NCBI GenBank assembly: GCA_019915135.1
Contig: JAHLMK010000019.1
Location: 682,001-746,000, forward strand
Origin: Strobilurus pachycystidiatus
Taxonomy: Eukaryota; Basidiomycota; Agaricomycetes; Agaricales; Physalacriaceae
Direction of reading: 5' to 3'
DNA length: 64,000 nucleotides
The stretch's first letter is position 1, and each line of letters opens with the position of its first letter. The position numbers were made by a program, and so were the translations under genes. Of this stretch, positions 55,460 through 64,000 are shown piece by piece. The notes below the pieces were generated by a model. That model did not search any database. It saw nothing but the letters and a program-made list of their open reading frames with translations, and was not told where the DNA came from.

Positions 55460-56886
55460 TCACACAATAATATCCTGTCCTGCGGAACATAAGTATCAAT
55501 GAAATCTTGATAGATCCCATTAGCAGAAGACGTACCACACATCGTCAGTTGCAGATCCAACCCACTCACGGCGTTCATCTTTTTCAGTACCGCTATGGCG
55601 CCTCTCGCATCAGCCCACCTCCCCATGGGAACCGAGCCAAAACATCCCCACGCTGTGACCGCAAGCCGAAACGACCTCATGGCGCGGTGCTCGTCTACAA
55701 ACTTGAGCATGAGAGCCGCCATCGTAAACAAGTCGACAACATGCGCTTCGTCGTTGTAATTATTTGGGTGGCGGCCGAACAGGAGCAACGAGATTTTACG
55801 CGCACAGGGAAAAAAGGACTTGTTGAAGGCGAGTGGGCGGAAGGTCTCGAGGGGTTCCATGGTCCGTATGGCTAGATGGATTTGGGAGACGTGAGTGGTG
55901 AGCTCGGCCAGGCAGAGGACTTCTTCAGCGAGCAGCCCGACAACCGACAATGTCGTAAGGTTGTGGCACCGTGAGCGCTCGAGGAAAGAAACGAGCAGGC
56001 CCGTTGACTTGGGGCTGAGAGTGACCGCCAGATCTTCCACGTTAGGGAGAGTGACTCGATCTAGGAAGAAGTCGTTCTCCGCAACAAAGGTTTTGATCTG
56101 GGTATGGGTGCAGGGGGGTCTCCCGGGAGCCGCAATGGGCAACACGATCTGGCGGGTGTTTCTGGACACTTCAGTGATAGAGTGAGCCTTGAAAGAGATC
56201 AGGCCACGCGCCAATCGAGGGATGTTGATGACATAGGCGATGAACTCTGGGGTCCTGAAGGTGCAGCTGAATTCTCGGAGTTGGGTCTGGTGAAGGTCCA
56301 ACCAGAGCTCGACATCCAACTTGACACGCTTCAGCTTCGGGGCGTCTTTGAACACGCTGATGCGGTCTGTAACGGGCGACAGGGAGGCGTCTGCCGGAGA
56401 AACTTGAGAACATTGCAGCTCGATTGTTTCCAACATGTCAGTGTGGCCTATGAGAGGGAGGAATTTGCGCAAATCATCAGGGCGCATATCAAAGATCATG
56501 CCGGTCCACCGTCTCGACTCGCGAAGGAGCAGTTGCAGAGCCGGCCACGCCCAAGTCTCTTCGCTAGGCCCCGACTCGTGCCATATAGCACCAGCTGAGA
56601 AGTGGAAGGAGACATGTAATGGGCACGAACGCGACCGTTGCATAGCTAGCTGCAGAAACCCATATCGCTCGAACACGGTCATGCTTTCCGCGTCGATTTC
56701 GAACTTTGACCAGAGTGGCGCGTAGTCGAGGATGATGTCCCTCCAGCGCCTGCATACGCGTGAGAGGTTCCACGGCGGCAAGCAGCCGTCCAAGCCGACA
56801 TAGTTATACGCGCGAGCACTGAGGACTATTTCTTGTATCAAGTCGGCGGGCAGTGTAGCTACACCAGTGGCGTTGGGGGGATTCAT
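55460..56886 (-). CDS. F-box protein, family copy D (inverted)
   Basis: Exons 56886-55536 and 55479-55460 sum to 1371 nt, exactly 456 residues. It starts MNPPNATGVATLPADLIQEI with the F-box SPWNL variant PPWNLSRVCRRWRDIILDYA. The HESGPSEETWAWPALQLLLR segment and LRR-like leucines are shared with A-C. The final intron again splits ATGTGTG and the tail is MCGQDIIV. It is oriented opposite to A-C and in tandem with E. Predicted Skp1-binding SCF subunit. Confidence 0.9.
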
Positions 56887-57402
56887 GGAGGGCTGGGAAG
56901 CTGGACATAGTCAGGTGTTGTCAGTTAGAAGATGAGTATCACTGACTATGAACACGGATAGCAACGGACAACGGACAGAGACTGGCAAGGCTGACGCGTC
57001 GCGTCGCGTATGGTTGTGGTTGAAGGCAAAGGACAATCTTGCCGACGGCATAAGTCGACATCTTAAGTAGCTCGATCAGGGTGACAAGCGCCCTTTGTTG
57101 CACACAAAGGGCAACCTGTCCGACTTGAAGCTGGCACAATCAACCTTCTTCCAGCTGTAGCCCCTTGTGCATAATGTGGCATCGTACGCCACGCTCACAC
57201 ACGGCTTAAGCATGCGACAATCACGCTTTTGCAATCATCAGTCGTACCGAAAACCTCAGAGTGCGTGGCGCTCGGTCGCGTGTTATACAGGAAAGCAAAG
57301 CGGCCATTCGTACATATTAAACAGTCAATCATTTCACATGTATATACCACAGTAATTGGAGCGAACATAGTGACTTGCGAGCGTCGGTCAAGCTCGAGGA
57401 AT
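56887..57402. other. Promoter region of copy D
   Basis: Shared motifs with the upstream regions of A-C and E are visible in inverse orientation (GGTTGTGGTTGAAGGCAAAG, CTTGCCGACGGCATAAGTCG), so the duplication unit includes promoter sequence. No gene. Confidence 0.5.
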
Positions 57403-58838
57403 TCATGCAAGATAAAATTGCCCTGCAGAACACAGGTGAGTACCGACGAAACAGCAATATCAGAATACTTACCACACATCATGAGGTCCAGATCTAAGCT
57501 CCTTGTGTCCTTCAACTCCTGCAGCTGCGCTATAGAGCCTTCGTCATCGGCCCAGTCCTCTTTAGAAATCGTGCTGGGACATCCCATAACATAAGCCGCG
57601 AGGCGCAATTTCTCCAGGCAGCCGCGATCCTGCACAAATTTGTACATGAGAGCCGCCATTGAAGCAGCGTCGACGGAATGGGACTGGTCATCGTATCCTT
57701 CTACGTGGCGGCTGAAAATCAGAAGGAACGTGGCCCGACGCACACGGGGGAGTAGGGACTTATTGAAGGCGAGTGGACGGAAAGTTTCAATGGGCTGGCC
57801 GGTCTTCACGGCGAAGAGAAGGTCAGAGAGGGAGCTGGCAACCTCGGCGAGGCGAAGCAATTCTTCCGGTTCCAATCCAGCAACCGTTAACTTGGTGAGA
57901 TTGTGGCACCTCGAGCGTAGGAGAAAGGAGGTGAGAAGGCCCGTTGACGCAGAACTGGCGAAGACGGTCATCTGTTCTAGGTTTGGAAGAGTGTAGCGAT
58001 GCAACATAAAGTCGCTTTCGATGACGAGTGTCTTGAGCTCGCTGTGTGTGTACGGAGTTATTTCGAACTCCAAAAGAAGAAGTGGATGAGAGGCTTCAAT
58101 CAGGAGCTGATCTCGGTTACATACAACCGTGAAGTCGTGCAAATTAGGCGCCAATCGAGGGATCTCTGCGAGATATGCGAGAAACTCTGGGGTCGTAAAT
58201 GCGCAAGAAATTTTTTGAAGCTGGGTCCAAGGGAGTTCAAGCTCGAGATCGACGTTGTAATCGATACTGCGGAGTTTCGGAGCCTTCTTGAGCACGGAAA
58301 TAGGCCCGGTAACGCGTATAGGAGAGGTGTTTGTCAGGACCCGAGGACAGGAGAGCGTAATTTCCTCCAAAGTATCAACCTCGCCGATAAGAGGAATAAA
58401 TTGATGGAGATCAGGAGCAGAAATGTCGAAGGTCATGCACTTCCACCGTCTCGACTCGCAAAGGAGGAGCTGTATGGCGTTCCATGCCCAGTTCTCTTTG
58501 TTAGGACCTGATTCGTGCCACATTACGCCAGCTGGAGAGCGGAAAGCAACTGACAATGGGCATGAACGCGACCGTTCCAACGCTAGCTCTAGAAGTCGGC
58601 GTCGCTCAAGCGGGATCAGGCTTTCTGCATCGAGTTTGAGCCTCGACCAGAGTGGCGAGTAGCCGAGAATGACGTCCCTCCAACGTCTGCATACGCGGGA
58701 GAAGTTCCACGGCGACGCGCTTGGGCTGTCTGTCATTTCGATATACCCGCGAGGGTTGAATGCGTGGGCCTGGAGGACTATTTCCAGTATCAATTCGTTT
58801 GGTAGACCATTGGCGTTTGACCGGCGGGGGGCAACCAT
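57403..58838 (-). CDS. F-box protein, family copy E (most diverged, inverted)
   Basis: Exons 58838-57473 and 57422-57403 sum to 1386 nt, exactly 461 residues. The N-terminus is MVAPRRSNANGLPNELILEI with a longer insert before the F-box end (SASPWNFSRVCRRWRDVI). The HESGPNKENWAWNAIQLLLC segment and later leucine-rich stretches identify the family, but substitutions are frequent compared with A-D. The tail is MCGQFYLA after the conserved last intron. The relic at 48.9-49.1 kb is closest to this copy. Confidence 0.9.
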
Positions 58839-59493
58839 GGGGAGAAGGGAAGCTGCAATATAGTGAGGCCACTGACACTAGAGTCCCGAATTTCGCTGAC
58901 CTTGATCATGGTGTAGGCCAACGAGCGTTTCGGGTGCGCGTTCAATTTGCATGTACATGTAGTCGTGGTTTGCGGCAAAGGGCGATTTTGCCGACGGCAT
59001 AAGTCGGTTGTGACCAAATCAAAAGTAAATATCGCGTCTACTAGTAGTCCTTTCGCAGTCGTGTGAGCCTGTCTTGTTCAACTCGAACCTCGTCGGAGCT
59101 TCTGCCAGTCTCAGGTCTCGTGGGTCAAGCCGTACAGAGCGTCAAAGAATTGACACTTACTACGAAGCAGTCAAAATGAAGGCAGTGTGAGGGCCTATTG
59201 CCGTATCACGTATGTATCTCATTCCAACGACTTGTAGGACTTGTGTAACAGATCCCGTCTCAGCTTCAGCGCACTAGTACTAGGGAATCACGCCGTTCAA
59301 CTCACAGACATACTTTGACATCCTGAATGTAACATGCAGTTAAATGTTTGTTAGATCAACTTGGATATGAGCACGTACAGATCTATATAGACAAGGCTTA
59401 GGTAGGTAGGTAAGTACTTGAGAAAACGTGAGGGCTACACTGGCAATAAGTATGTTCTGTCAGTTGGCCTCGCAAGACAGGCCCCTTGCCCAG
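58839..59493. other. Spacer between F-box copy E and the SDR gene
   Basis: Contains the copy-E promoter (again TTGCCGACGGCATAAGTCGG near 58991) and the SDR 3' region. No gene seen. Confidence 0.45.
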
Positions 59494-60632
59494 CTACGGA
59501 TTGACAAGCCTTTGAGCACCATCTACCGTAATGATCGTTCCATTCGTGTACTCGGACGTCGCGAGATATGTAGCTGTCATCGCCATCTCACGAGCACTAG
59601 TACAGATCAGAGGCTTAGAACTTAAAAAATGACAGGAAACAAAGCTATGGCTCACCTTCCCGCCCTTGCCAACGGCGACGCCATAGGCAGCCCTGGAAGC
59701 TGCTGTGCATGCTTCAAAAGCTCCTCCGGCAGCATCTCAGAAAGGAACGGACCCGGATGGATGACATTGACCCGAATCGGTGTCTTTCGAGCTGCGTAAT
59801 CAGTCGCGAGATTAATGGATATCTTATCGAGCGCGCTCTTGGTGGGCCCGTATGCAAACTGTATCGAAAATCAGACAGTAGTTCGGAAGGTGTGGCGCGG
59901 CGTCACATACGGTTCCAAGAGGTATCCACGATCGGAAGTCGGCGGCGTTGGAGGAGATGTTGATAATAGATGAGAGACTATTGCGCGCTTCTGCGCCCCT
60001 AATTAGAAGAGGTTTGAACGAGTTGGTCACGAAGAATGGAGCGAAGGTGTTGGTGGCAAAGACCTCCGTCCAGCCCTCGAAGCTTTCATGCTCAAACCAG
60101 TCACCGTCTCCGGCATAATTGGCTTGTTTCTTTGCATAGAACTCGGGATCCTGAGTCAATGGGCCAGCTATTCCTGCACTTTTAGATCATTATTACTAAA
60201 GTCCTCAAGAGGACGGGAAATTATTACTTGTTCACAAGGACGTCGAGCTTTCCGTCCGTCTCTTTGACGTGTTTGACTGCCTCGTTGATGCTTTCTTGTT
60301 TTGTAACATCGAGCACCAATCTATCATTCGTTTGAGTCGAAGGTCGATGAACGAATGTTGGTAGGTGGGACTCACGGCACTAACGATCCTGGAAGATCTT
60401 TGACCTCAGGGAGCGCAGCGGCTTTGTCCAGTACGTCGGCCCGTCGTCCTGTGATGTAGACCTTGGCCCCATTCGCTGCAAAGCCTTTCGCAATCATCAA
60501 GCCTCTGAGCAGGTCGTCAGCGATGTTTCAGAAAGCCAAGTGAAAGGTGACTTACATTCCGGTCCCACCTCCCGTCACAAGAGCTACTTGTCCGGAGAGC
60601 GACATCGCGGTACCCATGTTGAGTTCTGACAT
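59494..60632 (-). CDS. Short-chain dehydrogenase/reductase (SDR)
   Basis: A multi-exon Rossmann-fold oxidoreductase of about 300 residues, from ATG 60632 (MSELNMGTAMSLSGQVALVT) to TAG at 59494. The dinucleotide-binding motif TGGGTGIG is split by an intron, VYITGRR follows strand 2, VLVNNAGI is the NNAG motif, and IINISSNAAD carries the catalytic Ser. The YxxxK pair is seen in FAYGPTKSALDKISINLATD, and RVNVIHPGPFLSEMLPEE follows. The C-terminus is TNGTIITVDGAQRLVNP. The Arg in TGRR suggests preference for NADP(H). A stretch of about 40 residues between NNAGI and FATNTFAPFF is longer than in minimal SDRs. Substrate unknown. A MITE lies about 70 bases upstream of the start. Confidence 0.9.
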
Positions 60633-60702
60633 TGTGAGGTGGCTAATTGGTCTCTACTCTGGAGCTTATATATGCCTCGCAAACGACATCCCGATGGGCT
60701 TA

Positions 60703-60821
60703 GGATAGTAATCTCAGCGCTGAAGCTTGGGCTTGAATTTATTACTGTGAAACGTCGGCGAATACGGTTGTGGGCCAGATATCAGATTCAAGCCCAAATT
60801 TCTGCGCTGAAAATACTATCC
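60703..60821. mobile_element. 119-bp TA-flanked MITE (Stowaway-like)
   Basis: Left arm GGATAGTAATCTCAGCGCTG..TTGGGCTTGAAT and the complement of the right arm GGATAGTATTTTCAGCGCAG..TTGGGCTTGAAT pair over about 36 bases with few mismatches. Both ends are flanked by TA (60701-60702, 60822-60823). The nearly hairpin-length element has no coding capacity. Confidence 0.85.
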
Positions 60822-61251
60822 TAATAAGTCAACCCGACCTGGACGTAATGCAGAGGTACTGTCCACTACGACAAGAACGAGCCATCAAGCCGCCTTTGAC
60901 GTTACACAGACCAGATAACCAGGTCTAGTTCCGAGTCCCGTCGTGCTAGTCACTGCGAGACTATACTCGATGGCAGTTGCTGTGGACAGAACGAGTAAGT
61001 CAGGCGGAGTAGAAATTATATAGGTTAAACCAGGGACCGCGGCGGCATGGCGAGTGTTGGCCGTGGTATTAAGAGGAAAACTCTGAAACTTGACGCGGAG
61101 CCTAGAATTCGAATTGGCAGCGTCCATGTCAGACCGGCAGCCGCATAATGCCATAATCAATGGCGCAGTTGAAGTCATGGGGAGAATAGAGTCATCGTCG
61201 TAGCACGACAAGACGCGTCGCAGTCTGAGCAAAATGGCGAGTAAGTTCCGG

Positions 61252-61800
61252 CTAGGGTAGTGGGAGAAATGGCTTTGTTAATAACACTGTTAAAAAGTGC
61301 TGTTATTAACACGTTATTAACAGCGTTATTAACCAAGGGCCAAAAAGCCCATGTTAAAATATGTGAATAATTCATACCTGTTAGACTACCTTGACAGCCT
61401 TTCTTGGGGATTGAGGGAGGCCGGAAGGAGCCAGAAGTGCACGAACACAAAGGCAATCACGGTATTAGAGGGTATTAGCTGTCTCCGCTGGGAATTGAAC
61501 CATGGAGCACAATCACGGCAAACGCCGGGAGCTCCCGAATAATCTTGCAACTTGCCCGTTTGCATTTCCTTGTGCGCCACACAAATTTATGGTCAAAATT
61601 GCTACTGTCTAATCATCACAAAGACTCAGAGGAGCTGAGAAGGAAATCCAATCCCCATTTAGGGCTGAAATTAGGCCCAAATCAGCTGCTGAGAGAAAAT
61701 GTTAATAAATGGTCAATAACAGTGTTAAAAAGGGCTCTAGAGCGTCGATATATTAACATGCTGTTACTAACACGACGGATAGATACTCCCACTACCCTAG
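61252..61800. mobile_element. 549-bp inverted-repeat element with 6-bp target duplication
   Basis: CTAGGGTAGTGGGAG (61252-61266) and its exact complement CTCCCACTACCCTAG (61786-61800) form 15-bp terminal inverted repeats. Both are flanked by TTCCGG (61246-61251 and 61801-61806). Subterminal regions hold several TTAATAAC / GTTATTAAC palindrome-like repeats and the related AACA[CG]TGTTAAAAAG on both sides. No transposase frame is present. Confidence 0.8.
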
Positions 61801-61806
61801 TTCCGG

Positions 61807-62200
61807 CAAGTCAGGAAAAACATCAAGGGTGTCGACAAACAAGCCACACGACGCATAACGCGTGACTGACTACTTTCACTCAACTTTCAGCATCCTGGCC
61901 TGAATGGGAGCAAGACGACTCGATAAATATTCATGAATTGTAAACCGACAGTACGAATCTCATGTTTGGTTGTCAGAAAATCCTATGATTGGGTGAATAG
62001 TCGTTTCAACGAAACAAGCGAACCAATTTACCCTACGTAAAGCAGTAGTACAGATGAGAGGCAACAGAGAGCAGAGGTGACATAGCCTAGTATAGTGTAC
62101 AAAGGATATGCGGATATGGTCTACAATAGTAATGCGTATGTATATGCGAAGAACATCGATAGCGAGGAAAAGATAGCAACAATATATTACACAGGAGATC
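61807..62200. other. Spacer, no gene seen
   Basis: AT-rich; forms the 3' flank of the AAA-ATPase-like gene. The minus frame at 61960-62286 has hydrophobic stretches but overlaps the gene end. Confidence 0.4.
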
Positions 62201-63619
62201 CTAGCGATGCCTTTGAAACGGATTGATGCCGGACTGGCCAATTCGTGAGCGCAGCTTTTCGAGCACCAGCGACATGCTGTAAGCACTGACTTGCGGCATT
62301 GGCATCAACACTGTATCCAGGATCCCCTCGACGAATGCATCGACCTCATCCTCGGGCAGGAACTCTGCGGCAAGAGCTCGAATCTCATTCACTGAGAACC
62401 CCAACGCTTCCTCGGCAAGCTCCTCGTAGGTCAAATCGCGTGCGATGTCACACCAGACGTGAGTGTTGTTCCCTGGAGGTCCATCCGCCCAGAGTGGCTC
62501 CTCCCACTCGGGTGAGCCCAACGCCACACCGCCAATGATATGGCCCCGGGAAAGGGCGTCTTGGGTTGGCCGAATGATCCAATGGTTCAGGGTACGGTAA
62601 ATAGCGTCCACTGTGAACTCTTCGGAGTTAATGAGTGGTGCGTTGAAGTTGTCGAGGAGAAGGACGACATGGAAGCCACGCTTGGCAGCGATTTCCTGGA
62701 GACGAGAGGTTAACAGTAAATCTTGATAATTGAGTGTAGATACACACAATGACTTCAAAGAGGGAGGCAGCGGCAGTAAGAGTATCTCTACGGCAGTACC
62801 GGCGCGACTCCTCGCGCGAGATACCAAGATCGGAACGGTAGATCATGAAGAAGACGCGGAGAACCGCGGCTATATGTCGATCCAAGGCGAGACGAAAGTC
62901 AAACAATTCACCTGGTAGACCACCTAGATTGAGGAGGAAGACTAGACGACGAGAGTGAGGATAAGGTTGAGGGTCTGACGGTGGAGTGGAACCCAAAAAG
63001 GAGGAGAATGTTTCGTGGCTGATGGCATTCTGCGCCTGCTTGACCATGTTCAGCAGACTGGTCTTTCCGAAGCCGGAAGGGCGGCGAATCATGACAAGGC
63101 TACGGTCGGTCTCGTCAGACTCGCAGAGTTGGCGAATTTGTGCAATTTTGTTGACCCAAACAAGACCGGGCATCAGGAGAAAGTCTTCGAAGTTGTAAGG
63201 GTGCGCGTACGGCAACAGCTGTGATAGTATTAGGATAAGAACACGCAGAAATATGATATTCGACTCGCCTTCTTGTCGCCACCAAATGATCGATATAAGT
63301 GCTGGTTCAGAACCGCGGGCGAGAGGGTATGGGAGCCAGTGGTGGGAGGGGTGACGATTGACGGACACAGCACAGGCTTGAGCTGATCGCTGTCATCAGA
63401 GTCCCAGCAAGCGGCGGAGTCGTCAGATTGGAAGAGGGTACTTGAGTCATTGGAGGAGGTGCTCGAATTATCATCTGTTCGAGTCAACATGAGACGCGAA
63501 ATGAGACGCATAAGCTTGTATAATGACTGACCGTTGGAGTGCAACGACAGACGATCAGATTCAGTCGAGTCGCTGCTGTCGGAAGAGGGCGATGCTGGCC
63601 TGACGCGTGGGGATTGCAT
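62201..63619 (-). CDS. AAA-ATPase-like protein (fungal AAA-ATPase_like family)
   Basis: Start MQSPRVRPASPSSDSSDSTE at 63619; an acidic Ser/Asp-rich N-terminus spans the first two exons. The ATPase part follows: YNFEDFLLMPGLVWVNKIAQ matches the F-x-x-L..Y-V-D-K entry segment of this family, then VMIRRPSGFGKTSLLNMV is the Walker A loop in the family's RPxxFGK[ST] form. GFHVVLLLDNFNAPL is at the Walker B position, and IGGVALGSPEW the sensor-like region. A C-terminal helical part (LTYEELAEEALGFSVNEIRA) resembles the DELTxxEV segment of relatives. In the family Walker B is usually DEYDxP; here it is DNFNAP, so hydrolysis may be impaired. One junction (KK/LLPY) uses a GC-AG intron (GCGAGT donor, about 63268). 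Role unknown. Confidence 0.82.
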
Positions 63620-63835
63620 GATTGTATGTCGGTACGTGGTGGTAAGTGAAGAGAGAGGGTGACCAGGGTCTCTGAACAAAGGGTAGTCAGTTCAAACTCC
63701 GCCCAACGTCACATCATGTGAACAAATCACGCTCGGCTTTGCCGGCTCGGCACCGTGACCATTTTCAACAATGGACTACAATGGACGCGCATTGTTCAGG
63801 CCACTTTTGACTGGACTCTCAATAGCATCACGTTC

Positions 63836-63902
63836 AATCCTCTTTCTCTAGCTACTGCCACGACGAACCAATCCTTTTCTCTCAGCTACTGCCACGACAA
63901 AC
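63836..63902 (+). repeat. Two tandem copies of a ~33-bp sequence in a 5' leader
   Basis: TTTCTCTAGCTACTGCCACG ACGAACC and TTTCTCTCAGCTACTGCCACG ACAAACC follow each other directly before the right-edge gene start. Confidence 0.6.
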
Positions 63903-63913
63903 CTTTGCCTCTC

Positions 63914-64000
63914 ATGGCGACATCGTCCGCAACGTCAACTTCGTCGCCAATCATCGTAAATGTCGCAATAGCTGGACACAAAGCGTCCTTTCCTTTCCGC
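63914..64000 (+). CDS. 5' end of an unrecognised gene, cut by the right edge
   Basis: From ATG 63914 the frame is open to the window end (29 codons), reading a Ser/Thr/Ala-rich start followed by PIIVNVAIAGHKASFPFR. It is divergent from the AAA-ATPase-like gene. The hydrophobic strand IIVNVAIAG could begin a nucleotide-binding or other alpha/beta domain, but there is too little to name it. Confidence 0.45.
   Translation, partial: MATSSATSTSSPIIVNVAIAGHKASFPFR

Noticed and set aside
61480..61560. tRNA on the minus strand (GGTTCAATTCCCA resembles a T arm)
   Set aside because: No consistent cloverleaf or anticodon could be drawn and it lies inside the 549-bp inverted-repeat element.
1..64000. 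CRISPR array, prophage, operon or biosynthetic gene cluster
   Set aside because: The sequence is a eukaryotic fungal genome; no regularly spaced repeats of CRISPR type and no PKS, NRPS or terpene synthase motifs were seen.

Overview
The window reads as nuclear DNA of a filamentous basidiomycete, most likely an Agaricomycete. Genes are compact and intron-rich, with introns of about 45-60 nt (GT-AG, a few GC-AG). Two tRNA genes carry Pol III T-runs. The gene content is typical of mushroom-forming fungi: cerato-platanin, MYND proteins, expanded F-box proteins, an AAA-ATPase-like protein and a GPI-anchored hydrolase. There are no bacterial or plasmid features. The species cannot be named from sequence alone.

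Layout. 1-2.3 kb: the 3' part of a plus-strand gene cut by the left edge, then a TPR protein on minus. 3-4.4 kb: an acetamidase/formamidase gene split by a solo LTR. 6.3-7 kb: a basic, NLS-rich protein. 8.1-10.2 kb: an aldo/keto reductase with an unusual N-terminal extension. 12.9-22.1 kb, minus strand: an unrecognised protein with an internal duplication, a MYND protein, a RING membrane protein and an RRM+YTH RNA-binding protein, with tRNA-Cys between them on plus. 25.3-31 kb: a secreted hydrolase, a TA-flanked transposon relic, cerato-platanin and a zinc-finger protein. 33.4-37.8 kb: an Oac1-like mitochondrial carrier divergent from an MFS transporter. 38-44 kb: a weak gene, tRNA-Leu(CAA), a second MYND protein and a GPI-anchored Ser/Thr-rich protein.

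44.5-58.9 kb is a family cluster: three F-box genes on plus and two on minus, with F-box relics between them. The inner segment holds a small unknown gene and a HAM1-like, probably lipid-anchored protein. 59.5-64 kb: a short-chain dehydrogenase with a MITE in its promoter, a 549-bp inverted-repeat element, an AAA-ATPase-like protein with an altered Walker B motif, and the first codons of a gene leaving the right edge.

Most genes look like independent housekeeping or accessory functions; I see no biosynthetic cluster or defence operon. The notable biology is genome dynamics: transposons that split or flank genes, F-box birth and death, and a few proteins with odd domain make-up. Spliced models were built by hand from splice signals and reading-frame closure. 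Where exon lengths sum exactly to whole codons this is stated.
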